Assembly (NCBI RefSeq): GCF_003439125.1
Contig: NZ_QSUU01000009.1
Span: 1 to 64,000, forward strand
Source of the DNA: Collinsella sp. OM04-5
Lineage (GTDB): Bacteria > Actinomycetota > Coriobacteriia > Coriobacteriales > Coriobacteriaceae
Direction: 5' to 3'
DNA: 64,000 nt
Made by a program: the position numbers and the translations under genes. The notes beneath the pieces are model-generated. The model was not told the origin of the DNA. It saw nothing but the letters and a program-made list of their open reading frames with translations, and did not search any database. Shown here piece after piece: positions 1 through 8,502 of this stretch. Position 1 is the first letter of the stretch, and each line of letters starts with the position of its first letter.

Positions 1-30
1 CGGTCCCGGGCTGACAATTTCGACTGTAAT

Positions 31-66
31 GGACGTTCTTAAACGACTAGTCAAACAAGAACGTCC
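31..66. other. Perfect 10-bp inverted repeat
   Basis: GGACGTTCTT (31-40) is exactly complementary to AAGAACGTCC (57-66), around a 16-base loop that itself contains the palindrome GACTAGTC. No T-run follows on either strand, so it is not a classical terminator. It may end a transcript entering from outside the window. Positions 1-276 hold no convincing coding region. Confidence 0.4.
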
Positions 67-111
67 CCGATGACTACTTAGGGCCACGAAAGCGTCGCCG
101 GTTGAGCATAA

Positions 112-225
112 GTCAGCGAAAACGCCCCTAAGCGAGCAAGGTGACGTGAAAGAGGAGGGAAGCGTACTTCGGTACGCGACCGACGATTGAACGTCAGATT
201 GCCGCTTAGGGGCGTTTGCAGCGTC
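112..225. repeat. Dispersed large hairpin element, family 1, copy 1
   Basis: Outer arms are AAACGCCCCTAAGCG (120-134) and its exact complement (203-217). Inside is a second stem with a two-base mismatch (GCAAGGTGACGT against ACGTCAGATTGC) and a tip hairpin GCGTAC-TTCG-GTACGC. A second small hairpin, GCCGTTC-GTTA-GAACGGC, follows at about 234-251, just before the htpG stop codon. Related elements lie at 51487-51578 and 54796-54910, each also next to the end of a minus-strand gene. The paired yet diverging stems suggest selection on structure. Function is unknown; a 3'-end processing or terminator-like RNA, or a REP-like DNA element, are possibilities. Confidence 0.7.
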
Positions 226-276
226 GACCGGTCTGCCGTTCGTTAGAACGGCGGAACCAAAGGCGTAACTACTTAA

Positions 277-2301
277 CTACATCAGCTCGCAGACAGCCGC
301 CGCGAAGGCAACGGGGTCCTCGGGGAGGATACCCTCGACCAGCAGGGCCTGATCGTAGAGCAGGCCGGAGTACTGCTTGATCTTGTCGGCGTCACCTGCC
401 TTCTGGGCAGCGACAAGCTTGTCAAAGACCGGGTGCTTGGCGTTGAGCTCGAGCACGCGCTGGCTCTTGGGCATGCCGTCGGGCGCGCCCTCGGGTCCCT
501 TCTGGAGCACCTTCTCCATCTCGAGCGAAAGCGGACCCTCGGTGGTGATGCAAGCGGGGGCATCGGTCAGGCGCGCGGAGACGGCAACTTTCTCGACCTT
601 GTCACCGAGCGCCTCCCTCATAGCGCTAAAGAGGTCCTCGTTTTCCTTGGTGGCGTCCTCGGCCTCCTTCTTCTCGTCCTCGGTCGCCAGATCAAGATCG
701 CCAGTCGCGACGTTCTTGAGCTCCAGGTGACGATCCTCGACCTCGGGCTCGGCACCGTCGGCAACGGCCTTCTCGGCAGCCTCGCGGGCGGCGTCGTCCT
801 CGTAGATCTTAGGCATATCGGCGGCAACGTACTCACGCATAGCCTGGAACGTGAACTCATCCACATCCTGCGTCAGCAACAGCACGTCATAGCCGCGGTC
901 GAGCACACCCTTTACCACGGGCATCTTGGCCAAGCGCTCACGCGAGTCGCCGGCGGCGTAGTAGATGGCCTTCTGATCCCCGGGCATGCCCTTGGCATAC
1001 TCGGCCAGGGTAATCATCTTCTGCTCCTTGGCAGACCAGAACAGTAGCAGGTCGGCGAGCTCATCGGCCTTCATGCCATAGCTCGAGTAGATGCCGTACT
1101 TAAGACCGCGGCCAAAGTTCTCAAAGAACTTCTCGTAGGCCTCGCGGTCGTTGTCGCGCATATCCTCAAGATCGGCGGTAATCTTCTTCTCCACGCGCTT
1201 GGCGATGGCCTTGAGCTGACGGTTCTGCTGCAGCGTCTCACGCGAGATGTTGAGCGACACGTCGGCAGAATCCACGACGCCGCGGACAAAGTTGTAGTAG
1301 TCGGGCAGCAGGTCGTCGCACTTCTCCATAATCAGCACGTTGGAGCTGTAGAGCGCCAGGCCCTTCTCGTAGTCCTTGCTGTACAGATCGAACGGGGCGC
1401 GGCCCGGCACAAACAGCAGCGCATCGTACTCAAGCGTACCCTCGGCATGGAAGCTGATAGTGCGCGCGGGATCGTCAAAGTCGTGGAACGTGGACTTGTA
1501 GAACTCGTTGTAATCCTTCTGCTCAACGTCGGAGCTGCGCTTTTTCCAAATCGGCGTCATGGAGTTGATGGTCTCGAGCTCCTGATAGTCCTCGTACTCG
1601 GGCTTGTAGTCGTCGCCGGCGTCCTCGGGCTTGGGTTTCTGGCGGCTCTTGCTCACCATCATCTGAATCGGGTAGCGCACATAGTTGCTGTACTGCTGAA
1701 TCAGGCTCTTGAGGCCCCACTCGGTCAGGAAGCGATCGTAGGTCTCGGCCTCGCCGTCGGCGTCGAGCTTCTCGTTCTCGCGCAGCGTCAGGATGACATC
1801 GGTACCGTGCTCAGCACGCTCGCCATCCTCGATGGTGTAGCCCTCAAGACCGTCGGACTCCCAAACGTGGGCGGTGTCCTCGCCATAAGCGCGGCTGACG
1901 ACCTTCACGTGGCTGGCGACCATAAAGGCGGAGTAGAAGCCCACGCCAAACTGGCCGATGATGTCGACATCGGAGCCCTGTTGCTCGGCGTTCTCGGTCT
2001 TAAACTCCTCGGAGCCGGAATGGGCGATGGTGCCCAGATTGCGCTCGAGCTCCTCGGCGGTCATGCCAATGCCGTTATCCGAGATGGTAATGGTGCGGGC
2101 GTCTTTATCAAAAGAGACGCGAATAGCCAGGTCGCCCTGGTCGAGCTTGACACTCGGGTCCTGCAGGCTCTTAAAGTTGAGCTTGTCGACGGCGTCACTC
2201 GCATTAGAGATAAGCTCGCGCAGGAAGATTTCCTTATTGGTGTAGATGGAGTTGATCATGAGGTCGAGCAGTTTTTTGCTCTCGGTCTTAAATTGACGCA
2301 T
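277..2301 (-). CDS. htpG: Chaperone protein HtpG (Hsp90)
   Basis: Bacterial Hsp90, a cytosolic ATP-dependent homodimeric chaperone. The N-terminal GHKL ATPase domain shows SNASDAVDKL, DNGIGMT and GQFGVGFYSAF. The middle domain carries the NISRETLQQNR stretch, and the C-terminal third is the dimerisation domain, without the eukaryotic MEEVD tail. At 674 residues it is longer than the roughly 624 of E. coli HtpG, partly because of a charged linker near residues 216-246 (KPKPEDAGDDYKPEYED). AAAGGA lies 6 bases before the ATG. Upstream on the minus strand a TATAAA box (2388-2393) is a possible -10. No CIRCE element (TTAGCACTC repeat) was seen. The stop is followed at once by the family 1 hairpin element. 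Confidence 0.97.
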   Translation of the reverse strand: MRQFKTESKKLLDLMINSIYTNKEIFLRELISNASDAVDKLNFKSLQDPSVKLDQGDLAIRVSFDKDARTITISDNGIGMTAEELERNLGTIAHSGSEEFKTENAEQQGSDVDIIGQFGVGFYSAFMVASHVKVVSRAYGEDTAHVWESDGLEGYTIEDGERAEHGTDVILTLRENEKLDADGEAETYDRFLTEWGLKSLIQQYSNYVRYPIQMMVSKSRQKPKPEDAGDDYKPEYEDYQELETINSMTPIWKKRSSDVEQKDYNEFYKSTFHDFDDPARTISFHAEGTLEYDALLFVPGRAPFDLYSKDYEKGLALYSSNVLIMEKCDDLLPDYYNFVRGVVDSADVSLNISRETLQQNRQLKAIAKRVEKKITADLEDMRDNDREAYEKFFENFGRGLKYGIYSSYGMKADELADLLLFWSAKEQKMITLAEYAKGMPGDQKAIYYAAGDSRERLAKMPVVKGVLDRGYDVLLLTQDVDEFTFQAMREYVAADMPKIYEDDAAREAAEKAVADGAEPEVEDRHLELKNVATGDLDLATEDEKKEAEDATKENEDLFSAMREALGDKVEKVAVSARLTDAPACITTEGPLSLEMEKVLQKGPEGAPDGMPKSQRVLELNAKHPVFDKLVAAQKAGDADKIKQYSGLLYDQALLVEGILPEDPVAFAAAVCELM

Positions 2302-2503
2302 GTGCAGTCCTTTCGCGCTACCCCCGTCCGCAAAAACGGCCCGGTTGCCCGAGCCGCATCGCAGACCTGCTATGTCCAGACTTAGATTTTATAACCCATT
2401 AGCGCGCATATATACATACGGAATCGAAAAACTGTATGTCCAAACGCTCTGATACGCCAATTGCCAAGGAGTGTCCCCGACTGCCGGCAGGAAAGGAACG
2501 TCC

Positions 2504-3004
2504 CTATCTGCCATCTACGCGCTTGGCCATCCAAGCATGGGGCTGGCCCTCGTCTTCGTAGTCCACCGGGGCAATCTGCGTGTAGCCCGCCTTGGCATAG
2601 AGCGGCAGCACGTATTCCTGCGCATGCAGCTTAATGAGCTTGGCGCCGGCATCACGCGCGCACGTATCACTGGCCTCGACAATCTTGCTCGCCAGACCGC
2701 GACGGCGCATGCTCGGCAGCACAGCCACGCGCCCCATAATGTAGGTCTCCCCCGCCGCGACGCCTTCGTCCAAGTCGCACGCCGGCGACACCGGAGCCCC
2801 TGCGTCAGCCGCGCGCTCAAGCTCTTCGGGAAACACGCGCGAGCAACCGGCAAGCTCGCCGTCTACATAGAGCGTCACATGAATGCAGTTCGGATCCTCG
2901 TCGATAGCGTCGAACTCATTCTCGTAGCCCTGCTCGTCCATAAAAACGACGCGGCGCACCAACGCCGCGTCATCAAAGCATCCCGTCTTAAGTTGGATAT
3001 CCAT
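2504..3004 (-). CDS. GNAT family N-acetyltransferase
   Basis: A 166-residue single-domain acetyltransferase of the YjcF/ElaA-like GNAT group. Visible features are the acetyl-CoA-binding segment VAVLPSMRRRGLASKIVEA (R/Q-x-x-G-x-G/A pattern) and the C-terminal LHAQEYVLPLYAKAGY strand-helix, where Tyr is the usual general acid. Substrate cannot be told from sequence. AAAGGG sits 4 bases before the ATG. It lies 38 bases after cpsB on the same strand and may be read through from the cps module, but a functional link is not shown. Confidence 0.85.
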   Translation of the reverse strand: MDIQLKTGCFDDAALVRRVVFMDEQGYENEFDAIDEDPNCIHVTLYVDGELAGCSRVFPEELERAADAGAPVSPACDLDEGVAAGETYIMGRVAVLPSMRRRGLASKIVEASDTCARDAGAKLIKLHAQEYVLPLYAKAGYTQIAPVDYEDEGQPHAWMAKRVDGR

Positions 3005-3042
3005 GCTGCCCTTTCATTCAATGCGAACGTTAGGGACAGATT

Positions 3043-3693
3043 TTAGCGAAAATGAGCTCCGCGCACGCTAAACTTCGCGCGAGCCTTCGCCAGGCAATCG
3101 TAATGACCCACGTTATGGGCATCGCTCGCGATGAAGCTGTACAGGTTCTGATCGAACAGGCGCTGTGCCGGCTTTTTCTCGCGACCAAAGCGACCGCCGG
3201 CAATAAAGTCCGCCGAAGCTTGCAGCTTGCAGCCCATATCGACCAGGCGCTCCGCCACGCTTACATCCTTTTGAACCGCACGATAGCGCTCAGGATGAGC
3301 GATGATCACCTGGTAGCCACGGCACTGCAAATCGTAAATCGTGTTCTCGTACTCTCTAAACGCATACGCATCGGCATGCGTCGAAAGCTCGAGCAGAAAC
3401 TCGTTGGTCCCATCGAAATGCAGGTGCTCCGCGGCATCGATACCAAGCTCAACGAGCTTTCGATGGTTGACCTCGAAGCCCATCTGGAGCGGAAAACCGT
3501 CAGCGTTATCACGCAGCAGCTCAAAGGCATCCCACATCTTGTCGTAATCAAAATAGGGATCACGGCAGTGAGGAGTGCAAACGATTCTGGTTACACCGGC
3601 CCGCTTGGCAGCCTCGAGCATCGCCAAGCTCTCATCGAGATCGGCGGCGCCGTCGTCTACACCCGGCAAGATATGGCAATGAATGTCACGCAT
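3043..3693 (-). CDS. cpsB: CpsB/YwqE-type PHP-domain tyrosine phosphatase
   Basis: Manganese-dependent protein-tyrosine phosphatase of the PHP fold, which dephosphorylates the CpsD tyrosine kinase that controls polysaccharide chain length. Seen directly: the N-terminal metal motif HCHILPGVDDGA, then CTPHC, the distal IIAHPERY and the C-terminal SDAHN, all in family order. Length of 216 residues is slightly short for the family (about 240-255). It follows cpsD by 17 bases in the order cpsC-cpsD-cpsB. A GGGACAG motif, also found in the repeat at 18053, lies just past the stop. Confidence 0.9.
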   Translation of the reverse strand: MRDIHCHILPGVDDGAADLDESLAMLEAAKRAGVTRIVCTPHCRDPYFDYDKMWDAFELLRDNADGFPLQMGFEVNHRKLVELGIDAAEHLHFDGTNEFLLELSTHADAYAFREYENTIYDLQCRGYQVIIAHPERYRAVQKDVSVAERLVDMGCKLQASADFIAGGRFGREKKPAQRLFDQNLYSFIASDAHNVGHYDCLAKARAKFSVRGAHFR

Positions 3694-3710
3694 AGGTCAG
3701 CCTTAATCAA

Positions 3711-4448
3711 CTAAACGTTTGCTCGGTTGGTGAAGATGCCCTTTTTGGAAGTCCCCTGATTGTCGGAGCCCTTCTTAACCTTCTTACCGTCCTTGGTGTA
3801 GTAAGAATAGTAGTACTCGCTGGTCTCGGTCTCACAGTAATTCATGACGGTACCGATGAGCTTGACCTTCTCGGACTTCTTAAGCTGACCGATGGCGTTG
3901 AGCGCCTCTTCGCGCTTGGTAAAGTTCTCGCGCACCACGAACAGCGCGCCGTCGGTCAGGCTGGCAATCTCGGCAGCATCGATGAAGGTGCCGACCGGGG
4001 GAGCATCGAAGATGACGTACTGGAACTTGGCGGACAGTGCCTTTACCAGCTTGGCAAAGCGATGGGAGACGATGATGTCGGCAGGATTGGGAATGTGCGG
4101 CTCGGCATCGAGGAAGTAGAAGTTCTTCTGACCCGTCTCGACAATCGCCTGGTCGATAGAAACCTGCTCGGACAGGACTGCATAGAGTCCGCCGCGGGAG
4201 CGGACGCCGAGCATATCGGCAAGGGACCTGCGACGCATATCAGCCTCGACCAGCAGGACACTCTTGCCGCTCGTGGCGATTGCCTGAGCAAGGTTAATGG
4301 AAACCGTAGACTTGCCCTCGTTGGGAATCGAGGAGGTAACGGTGATGGTGCGAATGGGGTCATCCACGCTCGCAAAGCGGATGTTGGCCAGAAGGGTCTT
4401 GGCGGCATTCTGCACAACGAGCTTATCGGTGTTCTTTGCCTTAGCCAT
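3711..4448 (-). CDS. cpsD: CpsD-type bacterial tyrosine kinase
   Basis: Cytoplasmic BY-kinase that autophosphorylates a C-terminal tyrosine cluster and works with the membrane adaptor CpsC to control capsule or exopolysaccharide synthesis. Present are Walker A (SIPNEGKST, near residue 40), Walker A' (LLVEADMRRRSL) and Walker B (YVIFDAPPVGTFIDAAE), plus the tyrosine cluster EYYYSYY near residue 212. A basic, Lys-rich tail follows the cluster. The start lies 2 bases after the cpsC stop, implying translational coupling. The paired phosphatase CpsB follows. Confidence 0.93.
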   Translation of the reverse strand: MAKAKNTDKLVVQNAAKTLLANIRFASVDDPIRTITVTSSIPNEGKSTVSINLAQAIATSGKSVLLVEADMRRRSLADMLGVRSRGGLYAVLSEQVSIDQAIVETGQKNFYFLDAEPHIPNPADIIVSHRFAKLVKALSAKFQYVIFDAPPVGTFIDAAEIASLTDGALFVVRENFTKREEALNAIGQLKKSEKVKLIGTVMNYCETETSEYYYSYYTKDGKKVKKGSDNQGTSKKGIFTNRANV

Positions 4449-4450
4449 GC

Positions 4451-5107
4451 CTATTTACCACCTTTCATAGCCGGAATTCGGCCAACAACGGGAATACCCA
4501 GGAGCTCTTCTGCCTCTTCGGCACCGCGGATGCGGGTATTGAGCATGTCTGCCAAAACGACATAGGCAACTGCGATAAAGATACCGGCGAGGAACGCGAC
4601 GGCAATATACAGCGTGCGCTTGGGGCCGCTGGGGGCTTCGGGGGTCTTAGCCTCGTCGATAACGTTGATGCTCTGGGCAGCGCCGACGTTCTGAGCGACC
4701 GTACTCACCGAGCTGGCAATGGCCTTTGCGACCTCAGCCGTCTCCTTGGCATCGGTGCCGGTAACCGAAAGCGTAATGACACGCGTGGTGGTCTCGGAGG
4801 AAACAGACACCTTGTAGTCATCCAGATCGGTAAGGCCCAGTTCTTTGGCGGCGCCGCTCTTAACGCTATCGCTATCCAGCAGCGTGGCGATATCGTTGGA
4901 AAGCATCTGGCTCGCCGAGAGATCGTTGTAGCTCATCTGACCGCTATCGTCGGTCTTGGCGAGAATGTACATGCTCGTCGTCGCGGTATAGGTGTTGTCC
5001 ATCGCAACGAAGGACACGATGCCCATGGCGATCGCGCAGACCACCGGAAGGGTGATGACCAGCTTGAGGTGCTTCTTCAGCAGCTGGAACAGTTCGAGAA
5101 GGGTCAT
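4451..5107 (-). CDS. cpsC: CpsC/Wzz-type chain-length regulator, kinase adaptor
   Basis: Membrane adaptor of the polysaccharide co-polymerase family. Two transmembrane segments (about residues 17-37 and 169-190) flank an extracellular Wzz domain. The short cytoplasmic tail, ending AEEAEELLGIPVVGRIP, is the part that activates the separate kinase in Gram-positive systems. The proline-rich APSGPKR before TM2 is typical. First gene of the three-gene module. No glycosyltransferase, flippase or polymerase gene is in this window, so the target polymer is unknown. Confidence 0.92.
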   Translation of the reverse strand: MTLLELFQLLKKHLKLVITLPVVCAIAMGIVSFVAMDNTYTATTSMYILAKTDDSGQMSYNDLSASQMLSNDIATLLDSDSVKSGAAKELGLTDLDDYKVSVSSETTTRVITLSVTGTDAKETAEVAKAIASSVSTVAQNVGAAQSINVIDEAKTPEAPSGPKRTLYIAVAFLAGIFIAVAYVVLADMLNTRIRGAEEAEELLGIPVVGRIPAMKGGK

Positions 5108-5248
5108 GCAGCTTGCCTTTCATTTCCCCAGTTCGGATTGACAAAACTGTCCGTATGTTATCGCATCTTTTTACCGAGACCAAACTCTATACATAAGAAA
5201 CAGGCTCTCCTGTAAAAATGTCGGAAGCAATCGTAAAATTGCGCAACA

Positions 5249-5277
5249 ACGCCGCACCCGAAAGTCAAATGCGGCGT
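5249..5277 (-). terminator. Hairpin after phoR, possible weak terminator
   Basis: ACGCCGCA (5249-5256) pairs with TGCGGCGT (5270-5277) around a 13-base loop. On the minus strand the hairpin is 25 bases past the phoR stop and is followed by a T-poor tail (GTTGTTGCG), so any termination would be inefficient. Confidence 0.4.
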
Positions 5278-5302
5278 CTACATCAATATCTATGTTGTAT
5301 CG

Positions 5303-6727
5303 CTATGCGAATGGCTCGTCCTGCTGTATGGGAAACGTCACCGTAATGGTGGTTCCCACGCCCAACTCACTCGACAGATCGAGCGTGGCGTGATGATACA
5401 GGGCCGCATGCTTGACAATGGCAAGCCCCAGGCCGGTTCCGCCGCGTGCCTTGGACCTACTCTTGTCCACGCGATAGAACCGCTCAAATACCTTGCCCTG
5501 TTCTTCAGGCGCGATACCGATTCCCGTGTCGGCGACAGCGAGGAACGGATGGTCTTCGTCGTTGGTGCCGCACTGCAACGTAACCGTACCGCCGGGTCGA
5601 TTGTAGCGGATGGCGTTGCTTGCCAGATTATAGATGAGCTCGTCGATCAAGCGCGACACGCCTTCGATGACCACAGGCTTGGTCTCATGACTTATCGTCA
5701 CATTCGCTTGACGGGCGACCTGTTCAAGACGCTGCTCAACCGCGTAGATCGCACGCGAGAGCTCAATAGGCTCCGTGGAACCAATGGGCACTGTCTCGCC
5801 TTCAGTCGCACGTTCGGCCTCGTCCAAGTTAGACAGCGTAAGGATGTCGTTGACAAGCGCTGCCAAGCGGCCCGCCTCACGATAGATGCGACCGCCAAAG
5901 TTGCGCAGGTCGTCCTCGCCCTCGACCATGCCATTTGCGATGAGCTCGGCATAGCCCGAAATCGCCGTAAGCGGCGTCTTGAGCTCATGGGTGATATTCG
6001 CCGTGAACTCGCGGCGCATACGGTCGTTGTCCGCTAGCACCGCCATTTGGCGCTTGAGTTCCTGGCGCTGCGACTCGATGCGCTCAAGCATGGGAACCAT
6101 CTCGGCATAGGCGTGCTCATAGCTACGGCGTGGGTGATCCAAATCCACCTCTTGTAACGGCGCGATGATGGCACGGGACTCACGGCGCGCCATAAAAAAC
6201 GAGAGTACTGCACCCGCTGCTGCGATAAGCAGCATCGGCGCCAGCATCGACAGCAAAATCGCCGCAACGCCAGGCTGGGCCTGCGCCAAGCGAACGACCT
6301 GGCCGTTATCAAGGGTGACGGCGCGATACAGCATAATCTCGTCGAGCGTAGAGCTTGCGCGCTCCGCGGAACCCAAACCACTCTCAAAGGCCTCGATGAC
6401 CTCGGGGCGATCACCATGGTTGGGCAGTGCGGAAGGCGACGCCTCGTTGTCGTAGGCAACCGATCCATCCTTGTTAATCAGCGTGATGCGTAAGTCCTCG
6501 CGATCGAGGCTACGCAAGAACGGGATGGGCTCCTGCTGCTCGTCGAGGGCGGCAGCAATGAGCTCGGTTTCCTGCGCCAGATTGGCACTCGTGGCATCCG
6601 CCAAGGTGTTTTGCACAAAGAACGCACCCAGCACCGTAAACGCCACGATAACCGCCATGGCGCAAACAAAGATCGTCACAAAAACGCGGTGCGACAACGT
6701 TTGTTTTCCCTGGGGGGCGAAGACCAC
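5303..6727 (-). CDS. phoR: PhoR-like sensor histidine kinase
   Basis: Membrane-bound histidine kinase, 474 residues. TM1 is at about 14-38 and TM2 at about 160-180, with an extracellular sensor of about 120 residues between them. The phosphorylated His is in FTANITHELKTPLTA; the ATPase domain shows NAIRYN (N box), DTGIGIAPE (G1), FERFYRVDKSRS (F box) and GGTGLGLAI (G2). The start is GTG. Its ribosome site GGAG overlaps the stop of the response regulator gene, so the two are coupled. Assigned to phosphate sensing because phoB-like and pstB genes lie directly upstream; the signal itself is inferred. Confidence 0.85.
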   Translation of the reverse strand: MVFAPQGKQTLSHRVFVTIFVCAMAVIVAFTVLGAFFVQNTLADATSANLAQETELIAAALDEQQEPIPFLRSLDREDLRITLINKDGSVAYDNEASPSALPNHGDRPEVIEAFESGLGSAERASSTLDEIMLYRAVTLDNGQVVRLAQAQPGVAAILLSMLAPMLLIAAAGAVLSFFMARRESRAIIAPLQEVDLDHPRRSYEHAYAEMVPMLERIESQRQELKRQMAVLADNDRMRREFTANITHELKTPLTAISGYAELIANGMVEGEDDLRNFGGRIYREAGRLAALVNDILTLSNLDEAERATEGETVPIGSTEPIELSRAIYAVEQRLEQVARQANVTISHETKPVVIEGVSRLIDELIYNLASNAIRYNRPGGTVTLQCGTNDEDHPFLAVADTGIGIAPEEQGKVFERFYRVDKSRSKARGGTGLGLAIVKHAALYHHATLDLSSELGVGTTITVTFPIQQDEPFA

Positions 6728-6730
6728 GGG

Positions 6731-7459
6731 TTACTCCTCCGATGCAGTGGACGCGGTGTCGTCACCTTCGGCACCATCACCGGCCGAAGGCTCGGCCAGA
6801 CGATAGCCCACGCCGCGCACGGTCTCTATGGCGCTCGCATGCTCGCCGAGCTTTTGGCGGAGCGTCTGCACATGTACGTCGACGGTGCGCGAACCGCCGT
6901 CGAAGTCCCAGCCCCATACGCTCTGCAGCAGCGACTCGCGGGTAAAGACCACGCCAGGTTTGCGCATGAGGTACTCGAGCAGGTCGAATTCGCGCAGCGT
7001 GAGCTTGAGCGGTTCACCGGCAACAGTCACTTCGCGGTGGCTGGGCGAAAGTACGATATCGCCCACGCTGAGCACATCGCTCGCCTGCTTGACCATGCCG
7101 CCGCGACGCAGCAGTGCGCGGCAACGGCTCGCAAGCTCCATGAGCGAAAACGGCTTAGTCAGGTAATCGTCGGCACCGCCATCGAGCGCCATCACCTTGT
7201 CGAGTTCGGTGTCCTTGGCGGTAAGCATCATGATGGGCACCGTCGCCGTCAGGCGATCGGCACGCAGGCGACGCATAATCGCCAAGCCATCGGTGTCGGG
7301 CAGCATGATATCGAGCAGCACAGCATCGGGCACCCGTCGCGCCACGGCAGCTTTAAACTCGCCATCGCACGAAAAGCCCTCGGCCTCGATTCCCTGCTTG
7401 CGCAGCGCGTAGACTGTCAAATCCCTGATGTTGTCATCGTCCTCGACGTAATAGATCAT
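6731..7459 (-). CDS. phoB: PhoB-like OmpR-family response regulator
   Basis: DNA-binding response regulator, 242 residues. The receiver domain (1-118) has acidic residues in VEDDDN, the phospho-acceptor Asp in LLDIMLPDTDG, and the conserved MLTAKD and KPF. The winged-helix domain shows LTLREFDLLEYLM, VWGWDFDGGSRTVDVHV and VRGVGYRL. A Ser/Thr/Glu-rich tail of about 18 residues follows and is probably disordered. It lies between pstB (65 bases upstream) and phoR (3 bases downstream), fitting a phosphate-starvation role. Confidence 0.87.
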   Translation of the reverse strand: MIYYVEDDDNIRDLTVYALRKQGIEAEGFSCDGEFKAAVARRVPDAVLLDIMLPDTDGLAIMRRLRADRLTATVPIMMLTAKDTELDKVMALDGGADDYLTKPFSLMELASRCRALLRRGGMVKQASDVLSVGDIVLSPSHREVTVAGEPLKLTLREFDLLEYLMRKPGVVFTRESLLQSVWGWDFDGGSRTVDVHVQTLRQKLGEHASAIETVRGVGYRLAEPSAGDGAEGDDTASTASEE

Positions 7460-7523
7460 GTTGAACCCCTTTGCGGCCGATATGACCGCATCTTAACCCT
7501 AAAGGCACCTGCAAAAGACAGCG

Positions 7524-8399
7524 TCAGCCAAAACGCCCCGTCAAATAATCCGCGGTGCGCGGATCGGACGGATTCTTGAAGAGTTGCGCGGTGGGCGCGT
7601 GCTCCACCAGCTCACCCAGCAAAAAGAACGCAACCGAATCGGAAATACGCGCGGCCTGCTGCATGTTGTGCGTCACGACCACCAGCGTGCAGGTCTCCTT
7701 GAGCTCGCAGGCCAGCTGCTCCACCACCAACGTCGACACAGGGTCGAGTGCCGAGGTCGGCTCGTCCATCAGCAGAATGTCGGGCTGCACGGCAAGTGCG
7801 CGGGCGATGCACAGGCGCTGCTGCTGTCCACCCGAAAGACCCAGGCCCGACTCCATGAGCTTGTCCTTGACCTCATCCCATAGCGCAGCGCGACGAAGGG
7901 AGTCCTCGACCAGCTCATCGAGCATGACGCGGTCGCGCACACCCATACCGCGCGGACCGTAGGCGACGTTGTCGTAGATGCTCATGGGAAACGGGTTGGG
8001 GCGCTGGAACACCATGCCCACGCGCTGGCGCAAACGGCAGATGTCGTAATCGCCCAGGATATCTTGACCATCGAGCGCGATCTTGCCCTCGATGCGGCAA
8101 TCCTTGATGCCGTCGTTCATGCGGTTAAAGCAGCGCAGCAACGTGGACTTTCCGCAGCCCGAAGGCCCGATGAACGAGGTGATCTGCTTGTCGCGGATCT
8201 TGATATTCACGTCCTTGAGCGCATGGTGGTCGCCATAGAACAGGTCGAGGCCCTCGACATCGATGCGCGTCGGCGAGGCGGCAAGATCCTCTGCCGTGGG
8301 GCGAGTCGCATCCCCAACCTCGCGCTCATGCGCGGCCTCGGCCTGCGCTTCCATGAGTTCTTCAAGCTCCGTGGGCTCCACAGCCGCAGCAGCCTTCAT
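7524..8399 (-). CDS. pstB: Phosphate ABC transporter ATPase PstB
   Basis: ATPase of the high-affinity phosphate importer. Walker [10 protein letters not shown], signature [15 protein letters not shown], Walker [14 protein letters not shown], the H-loop [12 protein letters not shown] and the Pst-type [18 protein letters not shown] are all present. The start at 8399 was chosen because GGAGGT lies 8 bases upstream; an upstream in-frame ATG (8414) would contain that site. An acidic, Ala-rich extension of about 40 residues precedes the ABC domain. pstS, pstC, pstA and phoU are not adjacent, which is unusual. Confidence 0.93.
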   Translation of the reverse strand: MKAAAAVEPTELEELMEAQAEAAHEREVGDATRPTAEDLAASPTRIDVEGLDLFYGDHHALKDVNIKIRDKQITSFIGPSGCGKSTLLRCFNRMNDGIKDCRIEGKIALDGQDILGDYDICRLRQRVGMVFQRPNPFPMSIYDNVAYGPRGMGVRDRVMLDELVEDSLRRAALWDEVKDKLMESGLGLSGGQQQRLCIARALAVQPDILLMDEPTSALDPVSTLVVEQLACELKETCTLVVVTHNMQQAARISDSVAFFLLGELVEHAPTAQLFKNPSDPRTADYLTGRFG

Positions 8400-8502
8400 A
8401 CCGCACACCTCCATATCGATATCAATTCAGCAGTATCGATAGTAGGAATCGCGGCTCATACGCACGTGAGCACATTGTCAAGTGTTTGTAAGGGCACGCT
8501 AG

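Noticed and set aside
2461..2503. Short GC-rich sequence after the acetyltransferase with GGGAC motifs
   Set aside because: Resembles the GGGACAG repeats only loosely and forms no clear long palindrome, so it is not listed as a copy.
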